Assembly: GCF_033344935.1 (NCBI RefSeq)
Contig: NZ_JAWPMM010000001.1
Span: forward strand, 1,722,001-1,786,000
DNA from: Reichenbachiella sp.
Lineage (GTDB): Bacteria; Bacteroidota; Bacteroidia; Cytophagales; Cyclobacteriaceae
Length of the DNA stretch: 64,000 bases
Direction: 5' to 3'
Position 1 is the first letter of the stretch; each line of letters opens with the position of its first letter. The position numbers and the translations under genes were made by a program. Positions 52,647 through 60,704 of the stretch are shown here, one piece after another. The notes below the pieces were generated by a model. The model was not told the DNA's origin and made no database searches. It worked only from the letters and a program-made list of their open reading frames with translations.

Positions 52647-53000
52647 ATGACTACAATAAGGCTGGAGGGATTGGATTTCTTCGCCCATCATGGGTTTTAC
52701 GAAGAAGAACGGAAGGTAGGAAATAAATACACGGTTGATATAGAGGTGTTGGTCGAGAACACATCGTATACGGACGATGATCTTGAAAAAACCATCAATT
52801 ATGAAGAGATTTATCTAATAGCTTCGACCATCATGTCAGTATCCACTAAACTACTTGAAACCTTGGCTTCTTCGATGTGTAGAGAGTTGCTCAAGCAATT
52901 TGGATCCATTCAACAAGTTACCGCTACGGTTAGTAAACATAATCCCCCGATAAAAGGAGTTTGTAAAAGAGCTTCGGTTTCCATTACCCAATCCAGATAA
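52647..53000 (+). CDS. folB: Dihydroneopterin aldolase
   Basis: FolB cleaves 7,8-dihydroneopterin to 6-hydroxymethyl-dihydropterin and glycolaldehyde in folate synthesis. The 117-residue length is normal. Characteristic are IRLEGLDFFAHHGFYEEERKVGNKYTVDIEV, TINYEEIYLIA, the helix LLETLASSMCRELLKQF and VSKHNPPIKG with the catalytic lysine region. It is translated with the DivIVA gene. Confidence 0.95.
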   Translation: MTTIRLEGLDFFAHHGFYEEERKVGNKYTVDIEVLVENTSYTDDDLEKTINYEEIYLIASTIMSVSTKLLETLASSMCRELLKQFGSIQQVTATVSKHNPPIKGVCKRASVSITQSR

Positions 53001-53070
53001 TTTCCCAATCCGTGCAACCTCTTTGAGTTTGCCATGTCTTTGGTTTGTTAATTACTACAAAACTAAAGTC

Positions 53071-54156
53071 ATGAAAAAAGCTCTATTTACCTCTCTACTA
53101 ATAAGTGGCCTTCTATTATCAGTCAATGGACTTGCTCAAAAGCAAAAATATTCCTTCAACGAGGTTTATGATGTATCCAATTCACCTAAGCTGACCATCA
53201 ATACAGCGGACGGTGATGTGTCTGTCTATCCATCTGAAAAGGACAAAATTGAAGTCTTCTATATCGTTGAGCGAAACAATGAAGTGTTAAAAATCTCTCC
53301 AAAAGAATTGGAAGAGGAATTTGTCATAGAGGTCTCCTCCGGGAATAACTATTTGACTATATCAGTAAAGCAGCGGTACCAATACCGAATGAGAGATTGG
53401 AGGAATAGACTCAATGTGTCTTTTGAAATTTACACCCCTTTCAAAACCTCATGTGATCTAAGAACATCTGATGGAGATGTGAAATTGAAAGGATTGACTG
53501 CTGCTCAGGAGTTGCAAACTAGTGATGGGGATATTGATGTGACGAATGTAAATGGAGATTTGTATGCGCGCACTTCTGATGGTGATATTTATGTAAATCA
53601 AGTCGTTGGAGATGTAGAGTCAATCACAAGTGATGGTGACATTGAACTGAAAAATATAGAAGGAGATGTGCAGGGTCGTACATCAGACGGAGATGTTGAG
53701 TTGGAAGATATAAAAGGAAGTGTTGACTTAGTAACTAGCGACGGAGATGTAACAGCCTTAGGAGTTGACGGAGATTTAGAGTTGACGAGTAGTGATGGGG
53801 ATCTTCGCGTGGGCCGAGCCAATGGAATCCTGGTCTTGAATACATCTGATGGCGACATCTCGTTTCGAGATATCACTGGGTCTTTGAAAGCAAGAACCTC
53901 TGACGGAGAGATCAAAGGAAATATAATACAGCTAGACGGTGATCTGGAATTGCGTACCTCAGATGGAAATATAGCAGTCACCATTCCAAGGAATAAAGGT
54001 TTTGACCTTTTATTAAGAGGAGAAGATATACGAACGGTCTTGGATAATTTTTCAGGAACTTCGAAAGATCATTTGGTCGAGGGCCGAGTTAATGGTGGTG
54101 GCTCATTGGTGAGTTTGCATGCTTCTGGTGGAGACGTAAGTTTATTCTACGATTGA
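53071..54156 (+). CDS. DUF4097 beta-helix protein with SDGD repeats
   Basis: The 361-residue secreted protein has a signal peptide (MKKALFTSLLISGLLLSVNGLAQ), a globular N-terminal part, and then a DUF4097-type repeat array. Ten units with TSDGD, SSDGD, TSDGE or TSDGN follow one another. Eight successive spacings are exactly 18 residues and the last is 20. Such a strict period predicts a single right-handed beta-helix with an Asp-rich turn stacked along one edge. An earlier NTADGD may be a degenerate unit. DUF4097 proteins are surface or periplasmic proteins of unknown role. The ATG at 53071 is preferred; the longer frame from 53023 lacks a signal. Confidence 0.88.
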   Translation: MKKALFTSLLISGLLLSVNGLAQKQKYSFNEVYDVSNSPKLTINTADGDVSVYPSEKDKIEVFYIVERNNEVLKISPKELEEEFVIEVSSGNNYLTISVKQRYQYRMRDWRNRLNVSFEIYTPFKTSCDLRTSDGDVKLKGLTAAQELQTSDGDIDVTNVNGDLYARTSDGDIYVNQVVGDVESITSDGDIELKNIEGDVQGRTSDGDVELEDIKGSVDLVTSDGDVTALGVDGDLELTSSDGDLRVGRANGILVLNTSDGDISFRDITGSLKARTSDGEIKGNIIQLDGDLELRTSDGNIAVTIPRNKGFDLLLRGEDIRTVLDNFSGTSKDHLVEGRVNGGGSLVSLHASGGDVSLFYD

Positions 54157-54201
54157 TCTCATCGGAGACATTTATACCTAAGCCTATATTGGTGTGAGTC
54201 G

Positions 54202-54260
54202 GTAAAAAAAATTGAGACCCGCCTTCATCACCCGTTTGGTGAGCTAGAGCAAGTCTCAAT
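54202..54260 (-). terminator. Terminator of the LKGP-repeat gene
   Basis: On the minus strand, ATTGAGAC and GTCTCAAT (54253-54260 and 54211-54218) enclose an inner TCACC/GGTGA hairpin and run into eight T residues. It sits 52 bases past the stop of the minus-strand gene. Confidence 0.8.
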
Positions 54261-54311
54261 GTGCATAAGAAGAAAATTGATCTTCCTGGTGATCTGTTGA
54301 TCACTCAGATT

Positions 54312-54611
54312 TTATTTCCAAGGTTTAAAATTTTTAGCTGCTGGCCCTTTTAAACCTATCCTTCTAGTGTCTCTCTTAATAGTTACTTTATTTTCTTTAG
54401 CCGTAGTCTCAGCCCATACTTTTTGATTCTTGGCCTCTGGCCCTTTAAGAGTTACTTGGTCTGAATTTGTATATACTGTGACTGAAGGACTATCATCTTG
54501 CCAAACTTTGTAGTTTTTGGCTTTAGGTCCTTTCAAGTCATTTCTATTTTGTGCCTGATTTACTGTGATAATAAAAAACAACGCACCTAGGGTAAATAAT
54601 AGCTTTTTCAT
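54312..54611 (-). CDS. Small secreted protein with three LKGPxAKNxKxW repeats
   Basis: The 99-residue product has a signal peptide (MKKLLFTLGALFFIITVNQAQ) and a basic mature part. Three near-identical 12-residue motifs occur: LKGPKAKNYKVW, LKGPEAKNQKVW and LKGPAAKNFKPW. They are about 31-35 residues apart, and the last is at the very C terminus. The linkers contain short strand-like segments (SVTVYTNSDQVT, NKVTIKRDTRRIG). I recognise the motif as recurring in small Bacteroidetes proteins but know no function. It has its own strong terminator, and its size and signal suggest a periplasmic or surface peptide. Confidence 0.8.
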   Translation of the reverse strand: MKKLLFTLGALFFIITVNQAQNRNDLKGPKAKNYKVWQDDSPSVTVYTNSDQVTLKGPEAKNQKVWAETTAKENKVTIKRDTRRIGLKGPAAKNFKPWK

Positions 54612-54965
54612 CGTTCAGTTTTTTTCGGGTTTAACTTTTTGATTACATATGCAATTTAGCAGAAGAAGACCTGTCATGGGCTCTATATTATTCGTGAAAT
54701 TGCACTCAGTAAATATACGGATATGGCTTAAAATGGGTCTGTAGGCTGTTTTTGGAAGTAATTCTAGAGCAGGTTTTTTCCTGATGACTTGGCTTTAACT
54801 TACGCTTTATTTTGTGTTTTTGAGGGTTGAAATTGAACGAATATTTCTGTTAATTACACAAATCAAACTATTCCACCGTCTAATTCTACCTGTGGTAAAA
54901 AGATAGAATTAGAATACAGGTTTTTCTCAAGATCAATGGGATGAATGGAGGTCAGCGTCTAAAGC
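54612..54965. other. 354-base stretch without a gene
   Basis: No convincing gene is present. A 10-bp perfect inverted repeat (TCTAATTCTA / TAGAATTAGA) lies at 54879-54913. Overlapping it, ACCTGT at 54888 and ACAGGT at 54916-54921 could form an alternative hairpin followed by TTTTC. The rest is AT-rich promoter-like sequence for the LKGP gene. Confidence 0.4.
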
Positions 54966-55322
54966 TTAACTGCCATTTCTTTTTTTCTCGATGTATTCAT
55001 CCATACGTGAGAGTAGTCTCCACCACTCAGAACCGTCCTCGCGAAATTCCCGAATGGCACCTGCCCTCACCAGAATTTTTCGTAGCTCATCATCATCAAA
55101 GCCACCCAAATGCTTCTTCAATACTTCGAATGATCGATCAGTGTACGTTTTATGACTTAAAAAATGTTTGGCGGTTTCCTCAGCCATGAAGTCCGTCTTG
55201 TAGGTCTGCTTCAAGATTTCCAAATCGTGCTTGAGCTGCTGACGCTGAGTGAAGTAAGTAATTAGCCCACCGAAGGCGGTGCCAATGAGCGCCGCCAGGG
55301 TGGGAATTAGAATATCGGTCAT
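54966..55322 (-). CDS. Small membrane-anchored protein of unknown function
   Basis: The 118-residue protein has one N-terminal membrane helix (ILIPTLAALIGTAFGGLITYF). A charged coiled-coil-like segment follows (TQRQQLKHDLEILKQTYKTDFMAEETAKHFL), then a compact helical end (FEVLKKHLGGFDDDELRKILVRAGAIREFREDGSEWWRLLSRMDEYI). That end resembles a small winged-helix or EF-hand-like fold, but I do not recognise a family. It lies 13 bases after ppa on the same strand and is likely co-transcribed. Confidence 0.7.
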   Translation of the reverse strand: MTDILIPTLAALIGTAFGGLITYFTQRQQLKHDLEILKQTYKTDFMAEETAKHFLSHKTYTDRSFEVLKKHLGGFDDDELRKILVRAGAIREFREDGSEWWRLLSRMDEYIEKKRNGS

Positions 55323-55335
55323 GGTTGGTTTGGTT

Positions 55336-55881
55336 TTAGTCAGCCATTAGCTGTTTGTAATCTTCCATACTTTGTAGGATAATCTGCTTGGCTGTAGAAG
55401 CATCTTGAAACTCTTCAACTTCTACTGTTTTGTTTTCTAATTTTTTGTAGTCCTCAAAGAAGTTTTTCAATTCCTTACAAAAATGCTCTGGCAACTCAGA
55501 TATGTCATTCATGTGATTAACACTCATGTCGTTTTCAGCTACTGCGATGATCTTATCATCCGCTTCACCACCATCTAGCATGCGCATCACACCGATTACT
55601 TTGGCAGATACGATACACATTGGTACAATATCAATTTGCGACAAAACCACGATGTCTAGCGGATCACCATCATCGCAATACGTCTGTGGGATAAAACCAT
55701 AGTTGGCTGGGTAGTACATCGCTGAGTACAGTACACGATCCATCATAAGGAGGCCCGATTCCTTGTCCAGCTCGTACTTTGCTCTTGTGTTTTGTGGAAT
55801 TTCAATGATACCGTTCACAACGTCCGGCGTTCGATCCCCAACTTTCACTTTGTGCCAGGGATTGCTTGGATATATTTTCAT
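55336..55881 (-). CDS. ppa: Inorganic pyrophosphatase, family I
   Basis: The enzyme hydrolyses pyrophosphate to two phosphates, pulling biosynthetic reactions forward. The 181-residue protein has the family I motifs: [54 protein letters not shown] with the Mg-binding aspartates in DGDPLDI, and [19 protein letters not shown] minus-strand -7 box (TACCTTTG) lies at 55912-55905. Confidence 0.97.
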   Translation of the reverse strand: MKIYPSNPWHKVKVGDRTPDVVNGIIEIPQNTRAKYELDKESGLLMMDRVLYSAMYYPANYGFIPQTYCDDGDPLDIVVLSQIDIVPMCIVSAKVIGVMRMLDGGEADDKIIAVAENDMSVNHMNDISELPEHFCKELKNFFEDYKKLENKTVEVEEFQDASTAKQIILQSMEDYKQLMAD

Positions 55882-55904
55882 AGTGTGTGTTTCAATTAAC
55901 GATG

Positions 55905-55912
55905 CAAAGGTA
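55905..55912 (-). promoter_or_regulatory. -7 promoter box of ppa
   Basis: The minus strand reads TACCTTTG, a perfect TAnnTTTG, 23 bases before the start codon. Confidence 0.45.
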
Positions 55913-55975
55913 ATCGCTCTGGGAATAATGGCTATAACATAGAATACTTAAAGTTTAATTAATTGTTGCCATGAC

Positions 55976-56006
55976 TTTGCTAAACGAGTCTAATATTTTA
56001 ATTCAT
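55976..56006 (+). promoter_or_regulatory. Second DtxR-type operator/promoter, before the YHYH gene
   Basis: TTTG at 55976-55979, then CTAAAC-GA-GTCTAA at 55980-55993, closely match the operator at 9425-9444 (TTTG TTAGAC-GA-GTCTAA). A TA dinucleotide stands 19 bp after TTTG, at the -7 position, though the rest of that box is weak. Confidence 0.6.
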
Positions 56007-56063
56007 TCTGAGTAGGGCATCTGAGTATCCCGCCGTTCTACTTGTGACATATCTACAAAGACC

Positions 56064-58187
56064 ATGAAAAATATATTACTGTCCCTTGTCATACTTACTT
56101 TCACACAAGTTAAAGCGCAGACCTTCGATGTGCATACTCCGAAGACTTTCTCGGAGATATTGACTCAGTCTCATCATGTGGCTTGGACTCCATCGAGTAT
56201 TTCAGCTATAGAAAACCTAAAACATATCATTGTGCTGGACGCCGAGAATCAGGCTGATGCACTGATGTTGGATGATGTCTCCACGGCCACAACCAGTTTT
56301 AAGAGTACCGATCATCTCGTTGGCAGCTCGGCTACCTATGCTTCGTTATTGCGTGGCATGTTTCAATTGGTAGATATCAATTCTAATACTGATGCTGCTT
56401 TGTCTGACCAATTTTTGATTAAGCCCTTACTTAATAGTTATTCGGCCTTGAATGCCGATGGTTCGGGTTTGGTAACTTCTGACGCTGGGTCCTATTATGT
56501 GGATGAAAATGGAGGTTATCTCGTTTTTGAATTGGATGGAACTGCCGCCAGTACAACGCTCAAAGCTGTGGCGCAATATGATTACAATACGTCAACCGGA
56601 AAATTTGAGAAGAACACATTCTGGACAACTCAGTGGTTGATGATAACAGGGGAGGATCTTGTTTTGACTTCGACGGAAGGCAATGCATCAGCTTTCTATT
56701 TGGCTAATCCTTTTGATCTGATAGATTTTAGTTTGGAGTTGGGATCTGATTTTAATCCTGGAAATACAGAATGGCAAGACAATGAATTTGCCGCTTTCCC
56801 AGATGATGCTTGGGATTATGGGGAAAGTGCTTTGTTTGGAGATCAATTTTCGAAGGACGTCGACGAGAGCTATCAAACGCAATTCGGGAACTCATCTGAA
56901 GCTAGCACGGTAGCAAGTGAAGCACTTGATGCCATAGAAACAACCCTAAGTAGTGCTGGAGAATCTCTTCGCTATGACCCTGCAGTTTACCTGGCATTTA
57001 GAGATAATTTATTGGCAAGAACTTTTGGTGCGAATGATATCTACAACAGCAAATTGGATGAAAGCACGGTCGAGCATGTTTATTTCACCAATGCAACAGA
57101 CGATGAGGGGGTGCACCACCCTTTCATGGTCATTGCCTCGCACAATGCGTCTGATGGCCCCAATTTTCTGATCGATGTAGCCCGACCTCCAGGTGACGGA
57201 GAAGGTGGAGGATATGAGGAGCAGACCATTACGAGGAATGCCGTGTTGGAAGTGAAATTGGTTAAAATTCCGTTGAAAGACTATGGACTGGTCGAAGAGC
57301 TAACAGACAATGATTTATCTACTTATGGTAGTTTGGCTAGTGATTTAAACTTAGATCCTTCAACATACGATACTTACAATTATACGGGTACTGCTTCGAG
57401 CGGAATTGCCATCGATGGGGTGGTGATTTACCCTTCTTACAACAACAATTTGCGAGTAGCGGCGGCTGATGCAGAAATTACCAGTACAGGCATTCATGTA
57501 GGAAGAGGTATGGGACTGCACTATCACGCCGATGGACATGGATACAATGGTAATGGTATCAATTTGTATAATTATTCTGATTATGATGGGCAAAATCACC
57601 CTCCATTGATTGGTTTCGCTTATGATGGAATCGCACTTTTCGGAAAATACGAGGCGAACTATCCGAATATGGAAGGATATAGTGAAGACCTGGACGAGTA
57701 TGGAGGGCACGATCATAGTAGTTTTGGTTATCATTATCATGCTTTTGCGGGTGATATGACCTACCAAGGTCAGGATGGTGGCACTGTCGGCCCATTTACT
57801 CAGCATCACCTATTGGTAGGTGCATGGCGAGGTAATATCAATGACATTCCTGGGTTTAATGAAGCAAGTACAGCACAATTAAAAGATGAAGATACTGGAC
57901 GTTTTGCAGGTGCAGCCTATGATTCTTCAGAAGTTACGACTTTGTCCGTGAGGGATTTGAAAAGTGGGATGAAGGTTTATCCAAATCCAAATACTGGTGC
58001 ATTTGTGGTGGAAGCCGAAGGAGTAGAGCGACTCACTCTCTATGAACTCAACGGTCAATCTTTACAAACAGTGACTATAGAAAAGAATGAGGTTTTAGTG
58101 GAATTTAAAAATATCAGTAAGGGACTGTATTTTCTTAAGGGAGAAGGATTACAGACGTCTTTTGTTAGGAAAGTTGTGATCAAATAA
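56064..58187 (+). CDS. Secreted YHYH-domain protein with T9SS sorting domain
   Basis: The 707-residue protein has a signal peptide (MKNILLSLVILTFTQVKA), a long N-terminal region of unknown fold (~20-390), and a histidine-rich YHYH domain (~430-620: GRGMGLHYHADGHGYNGNGINLYNY, HPPLIGFAYDGIALFGKY, GHDHSSFGYHYHAFAGD). The C-terminal type A sorting domain (~635-707: MKVYPNPNTGAFVVEAEG...GLYFLKGEG...RKVVIK) directs export by the type IX system to the surface. The clustered histidines suggest metal binding. A DtxR-type operator upstream fits that idea. A convergent redoxin gene follows. Confidence 0.9.
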   Translation: MKNILLSLVILTFTQVKAQTFDVHTPKTFSEILTQSHHVAWTPSSISAIENLKHIIVLDAENQADALMLDDVSTATTSFKSTDHLVGSSATYASLLRGMFQLVDINSNTDAALSDQFLIKPLLNSYSALNADGSGLVTSDAGSYYVDENGGYLVFELDGTAASTTLKAVAQYDYNTSTGKFEKNTFWTTQWLMITGEDLVLTSTEGNASAFYLANPFDLIDFSLELGSDFNPGNTEWQDNEFAAFPDDAWDYGESALFGDQFSKDVDESYQTQFGNSSEASTVASEALDAIETTLSSAGESLRYDPAVYLAFRDNLLARTFGANDIYNSKLDESTVEHVYFTNATDDEGVHHPFMVIASHNASDGPNFLIDVARPPGDGEGGGYEEQTITRNAVLEVKLVKIPLKDYGLVEELTDNDLSTYGSLASDLNLDPSTYDTYNYTGTASSGIAIDGVVIYPSYNNNLRVAAADAEITSTGIHVGRGMGLHYHADGHGYNGNGINLYNYSDYDGQNHPPLIGFAYDGIALFGKYEANYPNMEGYSEDLDEYGGHDHSSFGYHYHAFAGDMTYQGQDGGTVGPFTQHHLLVGAWRGNINDIPGFNEASTAQLKDEDTGRFAGAAYDSSEVTTLSVRDLKSGMKVYPNPNTGAFVVEAEGVERLTLYELNGQSLQTVTIEKNEVLVEFKNISKGLYFLKGEGLQTSFVRKVVIK

Positions 58188-58208
58188 CCCGCTTTACAAC
58201 TTCGGTTT

Positions 58209-58790
58209 CTATTTGATTCTGCATCCCACTGGCTGCTGATAGGCTACAGAAACTTCTTTGTTGGATAGCACATTATTCAATGTCATCTGGACGTAATTGT
58301 TACGAACTAATGCTTCTGACTGCGGGCTGTCATCTATCGCTCCCTGATATACTTTTCGGTATCCTTTGGAGGAAGGAGTTAGAATTATTACTTCAGGACT
58401 TTTTTCTACATTCAATAATTTGCGTGCCTCATGATTCGTATCCGAGAAGTAAAGCATATCATCAAGGCTACTAGCTTCCTCTTTCATTAGGGCAATAGTT
58501 TCTTTTTTTGAAGGATGTGCCGCATGTGGGTTCACAAATAAGAATCGAACATTTTGGTCAGCGTATTGTTCTGATAGAGCACTCACCCGATCTTTATAAA
58601 GTTTGGCATACGGGCATCGAATACTTGTGAAAACCATAACGACCGCGTCGTGAGAGTCAAAATGGCTCATAGTGATTTCGTTATCTGTCACTACATTGTA
58701 TAGACGAAGGTCTTTGCTGACTACATTTTGGGCCGTACAAAAAGAATAGGAAAGTAACGCGCTTAGTGTTAGGAAGAGTCTTAGGTTCAT
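58209..58790 (-). CDS. Secreted redoxin-like protein with single-cysteine CPYAK site
   Basis: The 193-residue protein has a signal peptide (to residue ~21) and an AhpC/TSA-like thioredoxin fold: DSHDAVVMVFTSIRCPYAKLYKDRVSALSEQYADQNVRFLFVNPHAAHPSKKETIALMKEEAS, then LYFSDTNHEARKLLNVEKSPEVIILTPSSKGYRKVYQGAIDD. Only C59 is present at the usual CxxC site, the second position being Ala. A further cysteine, C190, sits in the C-terminal QPVGCRIK, so a resolving disulfide would have to use it. The SxRCPY pattern recurs in redoxins found near copper or heme proteins. It converges on the YHYH gene. Confidence 0.85.
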   Translation of the reverse strand: MNLRLFLTLSALLSYSFCTAQNVVSKDLRLYNVVTDNEITMSHFDSHDAVVMVFTSIRCPYAKLYKDRVSALSEQYADQNVRFLFVNPHAAHPSKKETIALMKEEASSLDDMLYFSDTNHEARKLLNVEKSPEVIILTPSSKGYRKVYQGAIDDSPQSEALVRNNYVQMTLNNVLSNKEVSVAYQQPVGCRIK

Positions 58791-58856
58791 GTTTGGGTTT
58801 AGCTAACTACTTTAAAGGTAGATGGTTTATTGAGTTTTCAGCAAGAAGCGCAAGGG

Positions 58857-59462
58857 TTAAACGTTATAAACCAGAAAATATTCTAAAAAATACTCATAAT
58901 TAAGTATGAAATTATCAGCGGTTTCATCGATTATAATTTGAGCCTGTATTTCTTCAGAAGTAATTTTCAGAATAGCCAGTTGTTCGGCGAAAATCAGGGT
59001 TTTCCTTCCGTGTATTTTGTACAAAGCCTCTTTTGTAGACCAGTGCAGACATAATTTTTTTAAATCGTCACCGCAATAGATTAGTTCTTCTGGATTAAGG
59101 AACTTATGTCTGATTTTTAGTAATTGTGGTCGACTAGACTCTATGTCAATACCGCAGGGTTGGCTGGGGTGAATGGCACAGGCTACCATAGGATAGCTAT
59201 GAGAAATAGAGATTTGATAAGAAGAGTCAATCAAATGCGGTTTGCCAAATTCATCCTTTTCAATGCCTTGATAAGGAATATTTAGTTTGGTACACATCTG
59301 TTTGATCAATTGACGCGAAGCCAAAAATTCCAGCCTTTTTTTTGGATGTAAATGATCAAGGTCAGCGTGATCATGAGATAGAATTTCATCCTTTTCGGAA
59401 GTTATTTCTGCTAGCCCGACAGTCGTGCTGTTTGGATTTGTTTTTATCCAATGCGTGCGCAT
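58857..59462 (-). CDS. 4'-phosphopantetheinyl transferase
   Basis: The enzyme moves the phosphopantetheine arm of coenzyme A onto a serine of carrier proteins. The 201-residue protein carries the superfamily motifs: SISHSYPMVACAIHPSQPCGIDIESSRPQLLKI, with the Mg-binding Asp and Glu of GIDIE, and HWSTKEALYKIHG. Sfp-type and AcpS-type cannot be fully separated, but its length, about twice that of AcpS, favours the Sfp/Gsp class. The start follows the pdxA stop by 2 bases, so they are co-transcribed. Confidence 0.9.
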   Translation of the reverse strand: MRTHWIKTNPNSTTVGLAEITSEKDEILSHDHADLDHLHPKKRLEFLASRQLIKQMCTKLNIPYQGIEKDEFGKPHLIDSSYQISISHSYPMVACAIHPSQPCGIDIESSRPQLLKIRHKFLNPEELIYCGDDLKKLCLHWSTKEALYKIHGRKTLIFAEQLAILKITSEEIQAQIIIDETADNFILNYEYFLEYFLVYNV

Positions 59463-59464
59463 AT

Positions 59465-60496
59465 TTAAGACTCGGTGTTTTCCAATCTCGAATTGGCAAT
59501 ATCCAAAGCCGCAAAGATGGCAGTGCGCATCGAACCTTCGTCTGCCTGGTCTTTTCCGGCTATGGCATAGGCTGTTCCATGATCTGGAGAAGTACGGACG
59601 AAAGGTAAACCAGCGGTAAAGTTCACCCCTGTGGAAAAGGTTAGACTTTTGAATGGTATCAAACCTTGATCGTGATACATAGCGAGAACCGCATCAAACT
59701 TGTGGTGTTCTCCCGAACCGAAAAAGCCATCAGCTGGGTAAGGCCCCATCACGATTTGGCCTTTTGATTTGAATTCTTCAATAGCCGGTCGGATGATTTC
59801 TATTTCTTCGTTTCCCAGCAGTCCGTCTTCCCCGGCATGAGGATTTAGGCCTAGTACGGCTATTTTAGGTTTTTGTATGCCAAAATCTTGTTTCAATGAT
59901 TTGCTCATCATTTTGAGCTTTTTGATGATGCTTTCTTTTGTCACTCCGGCAGCAACATCTTTCAGTGGAATGTGTCCTGTCAAAACCCCTACGCGCATCG
60001 AATCTGCCACCATAAACATTAAACTTTCTTTTGAACCCGCTTTCTCAGCGAGGTATTCAGTATGTCCGGCAAACTTGAAATCATCGTTTTGAATATTCAA
60101 TTTATTGATGGGCGCCGTAACCAGTGCTGCGATCTTCCCTTCTTTCAAATCATTAGTGGCAGCCTCTAGTGCTTTGAAGGCATATTGACCACCGATGGCA
60201 TTGTCTTGTCCAGGATTGATTTCGACTACTTCTTCCCAGCAGTTGAGCACATTCACTTTTCGATGATAAGGTTTAGACAAATCGTTGATTGGCGAAAAAT
60301 TAAAATTGTCGCGGTTAAGCTGCTTTCTGTAAAACGAAAGTACTTTTGCTGAGCCATAAATAATGGGAGTAAGATGCTGGGTAATCTTGCTATTTTCCAG
60401 CGCTTTGATGATCACCTCCGGCCCGATGCCGTTGATGTCGCCCATCGTGATTCCTATTAAAGGTTTTTGTTTATGGCTTTTAGATTCTTTGTCCAT
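59465..60496 (-). CDS. pdxA: 4-hydroxythreonine-4-phosphate dehydrogenase
   Basis: PdxA oxidises 4-phosphohydroxythreonine with NAD in the DXP-dependent pathway to pyridoxal phosphate. The 343-residue length is typical. Visible are IGITMGDINGIGPEVIIKAL, the metal-site histidine in FAGHTEYLAEKAG, LNPHAGEDGLLGNEE and AMYHDQGLIPFK. The C-terminal PFVRTSPDHGTAYAIAG is also conserved. It is upstream of the phosphopantetheinyl transferase in one operon and divergent from rsmA. Confidence 0.96.
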   Translation of the reverse strand: MDKESKSHKQKPLIGITMGDINGIGPEVIIKALENSKITQHLTPIIYGSAKVLSFYRKQLNRDNFNFSPINDLSKPYHRKVNVLNCWEEVVEINPGQDNAIGGQYAFKALEAATNDLKEGKIAALVTAPINKLNIQNDDFKFAGHTEYLAEKAGSKESLMFMVADSMRVGVLTGHIPLKDVAAGVTKESIIKKLKMMSKSLKQDFGIQKPKIAVLGLNPHAGEDGLLGNEEIEIIRPAIEEFKSKGQIVMGPYPADGFFGSGEHHKFDAVLAMYHDQGLIPFKSLTFSTGVNFTAGLPFVRTSPDHGTAYAIAGKDQADEGSMRTAIFAALDIANSRLENTES

Positions 60497-60704
60497 GTCT
60501 AATGTCGAAATTTAATGATCCGCTTCTACGGTTTTAGGATTGGGATCATCTACATTTAGGTATGTATTGAATGAATATTTGATTGCTAATTTAAACGGAA
60601 TCCCCGAGATACACCTAGTGTTCTTCGAGCATCCTTGCAATCAATTAAATTAGAAAATATTACTGAATGCTAGAGTCAATTCTAGATAAATCATAAAGCA
60701 AACT

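Noticed and set aside
53464-53970. Possible DNA-level repeat array or CRISPR
   Set aside because: The periodicity is at protein level (54 bp) with variable codons; it is coding beta-helix.
53598-53984. 128-codon minus-strand frame inside the DUF4097 gene, rich in SPS and TSPS
   Set aside because: It is the antisense shadow of the SDGD repeats; its regular look comes from the repeated codons on the other strand, and there is no promoter or start context.
57360-57809. 149-codon minus-strand frame in the YHYH gene
   Set aside because: Antisense of the His/Tyr-rich domain, giving an Ile/Ser-rich translation without meaning.
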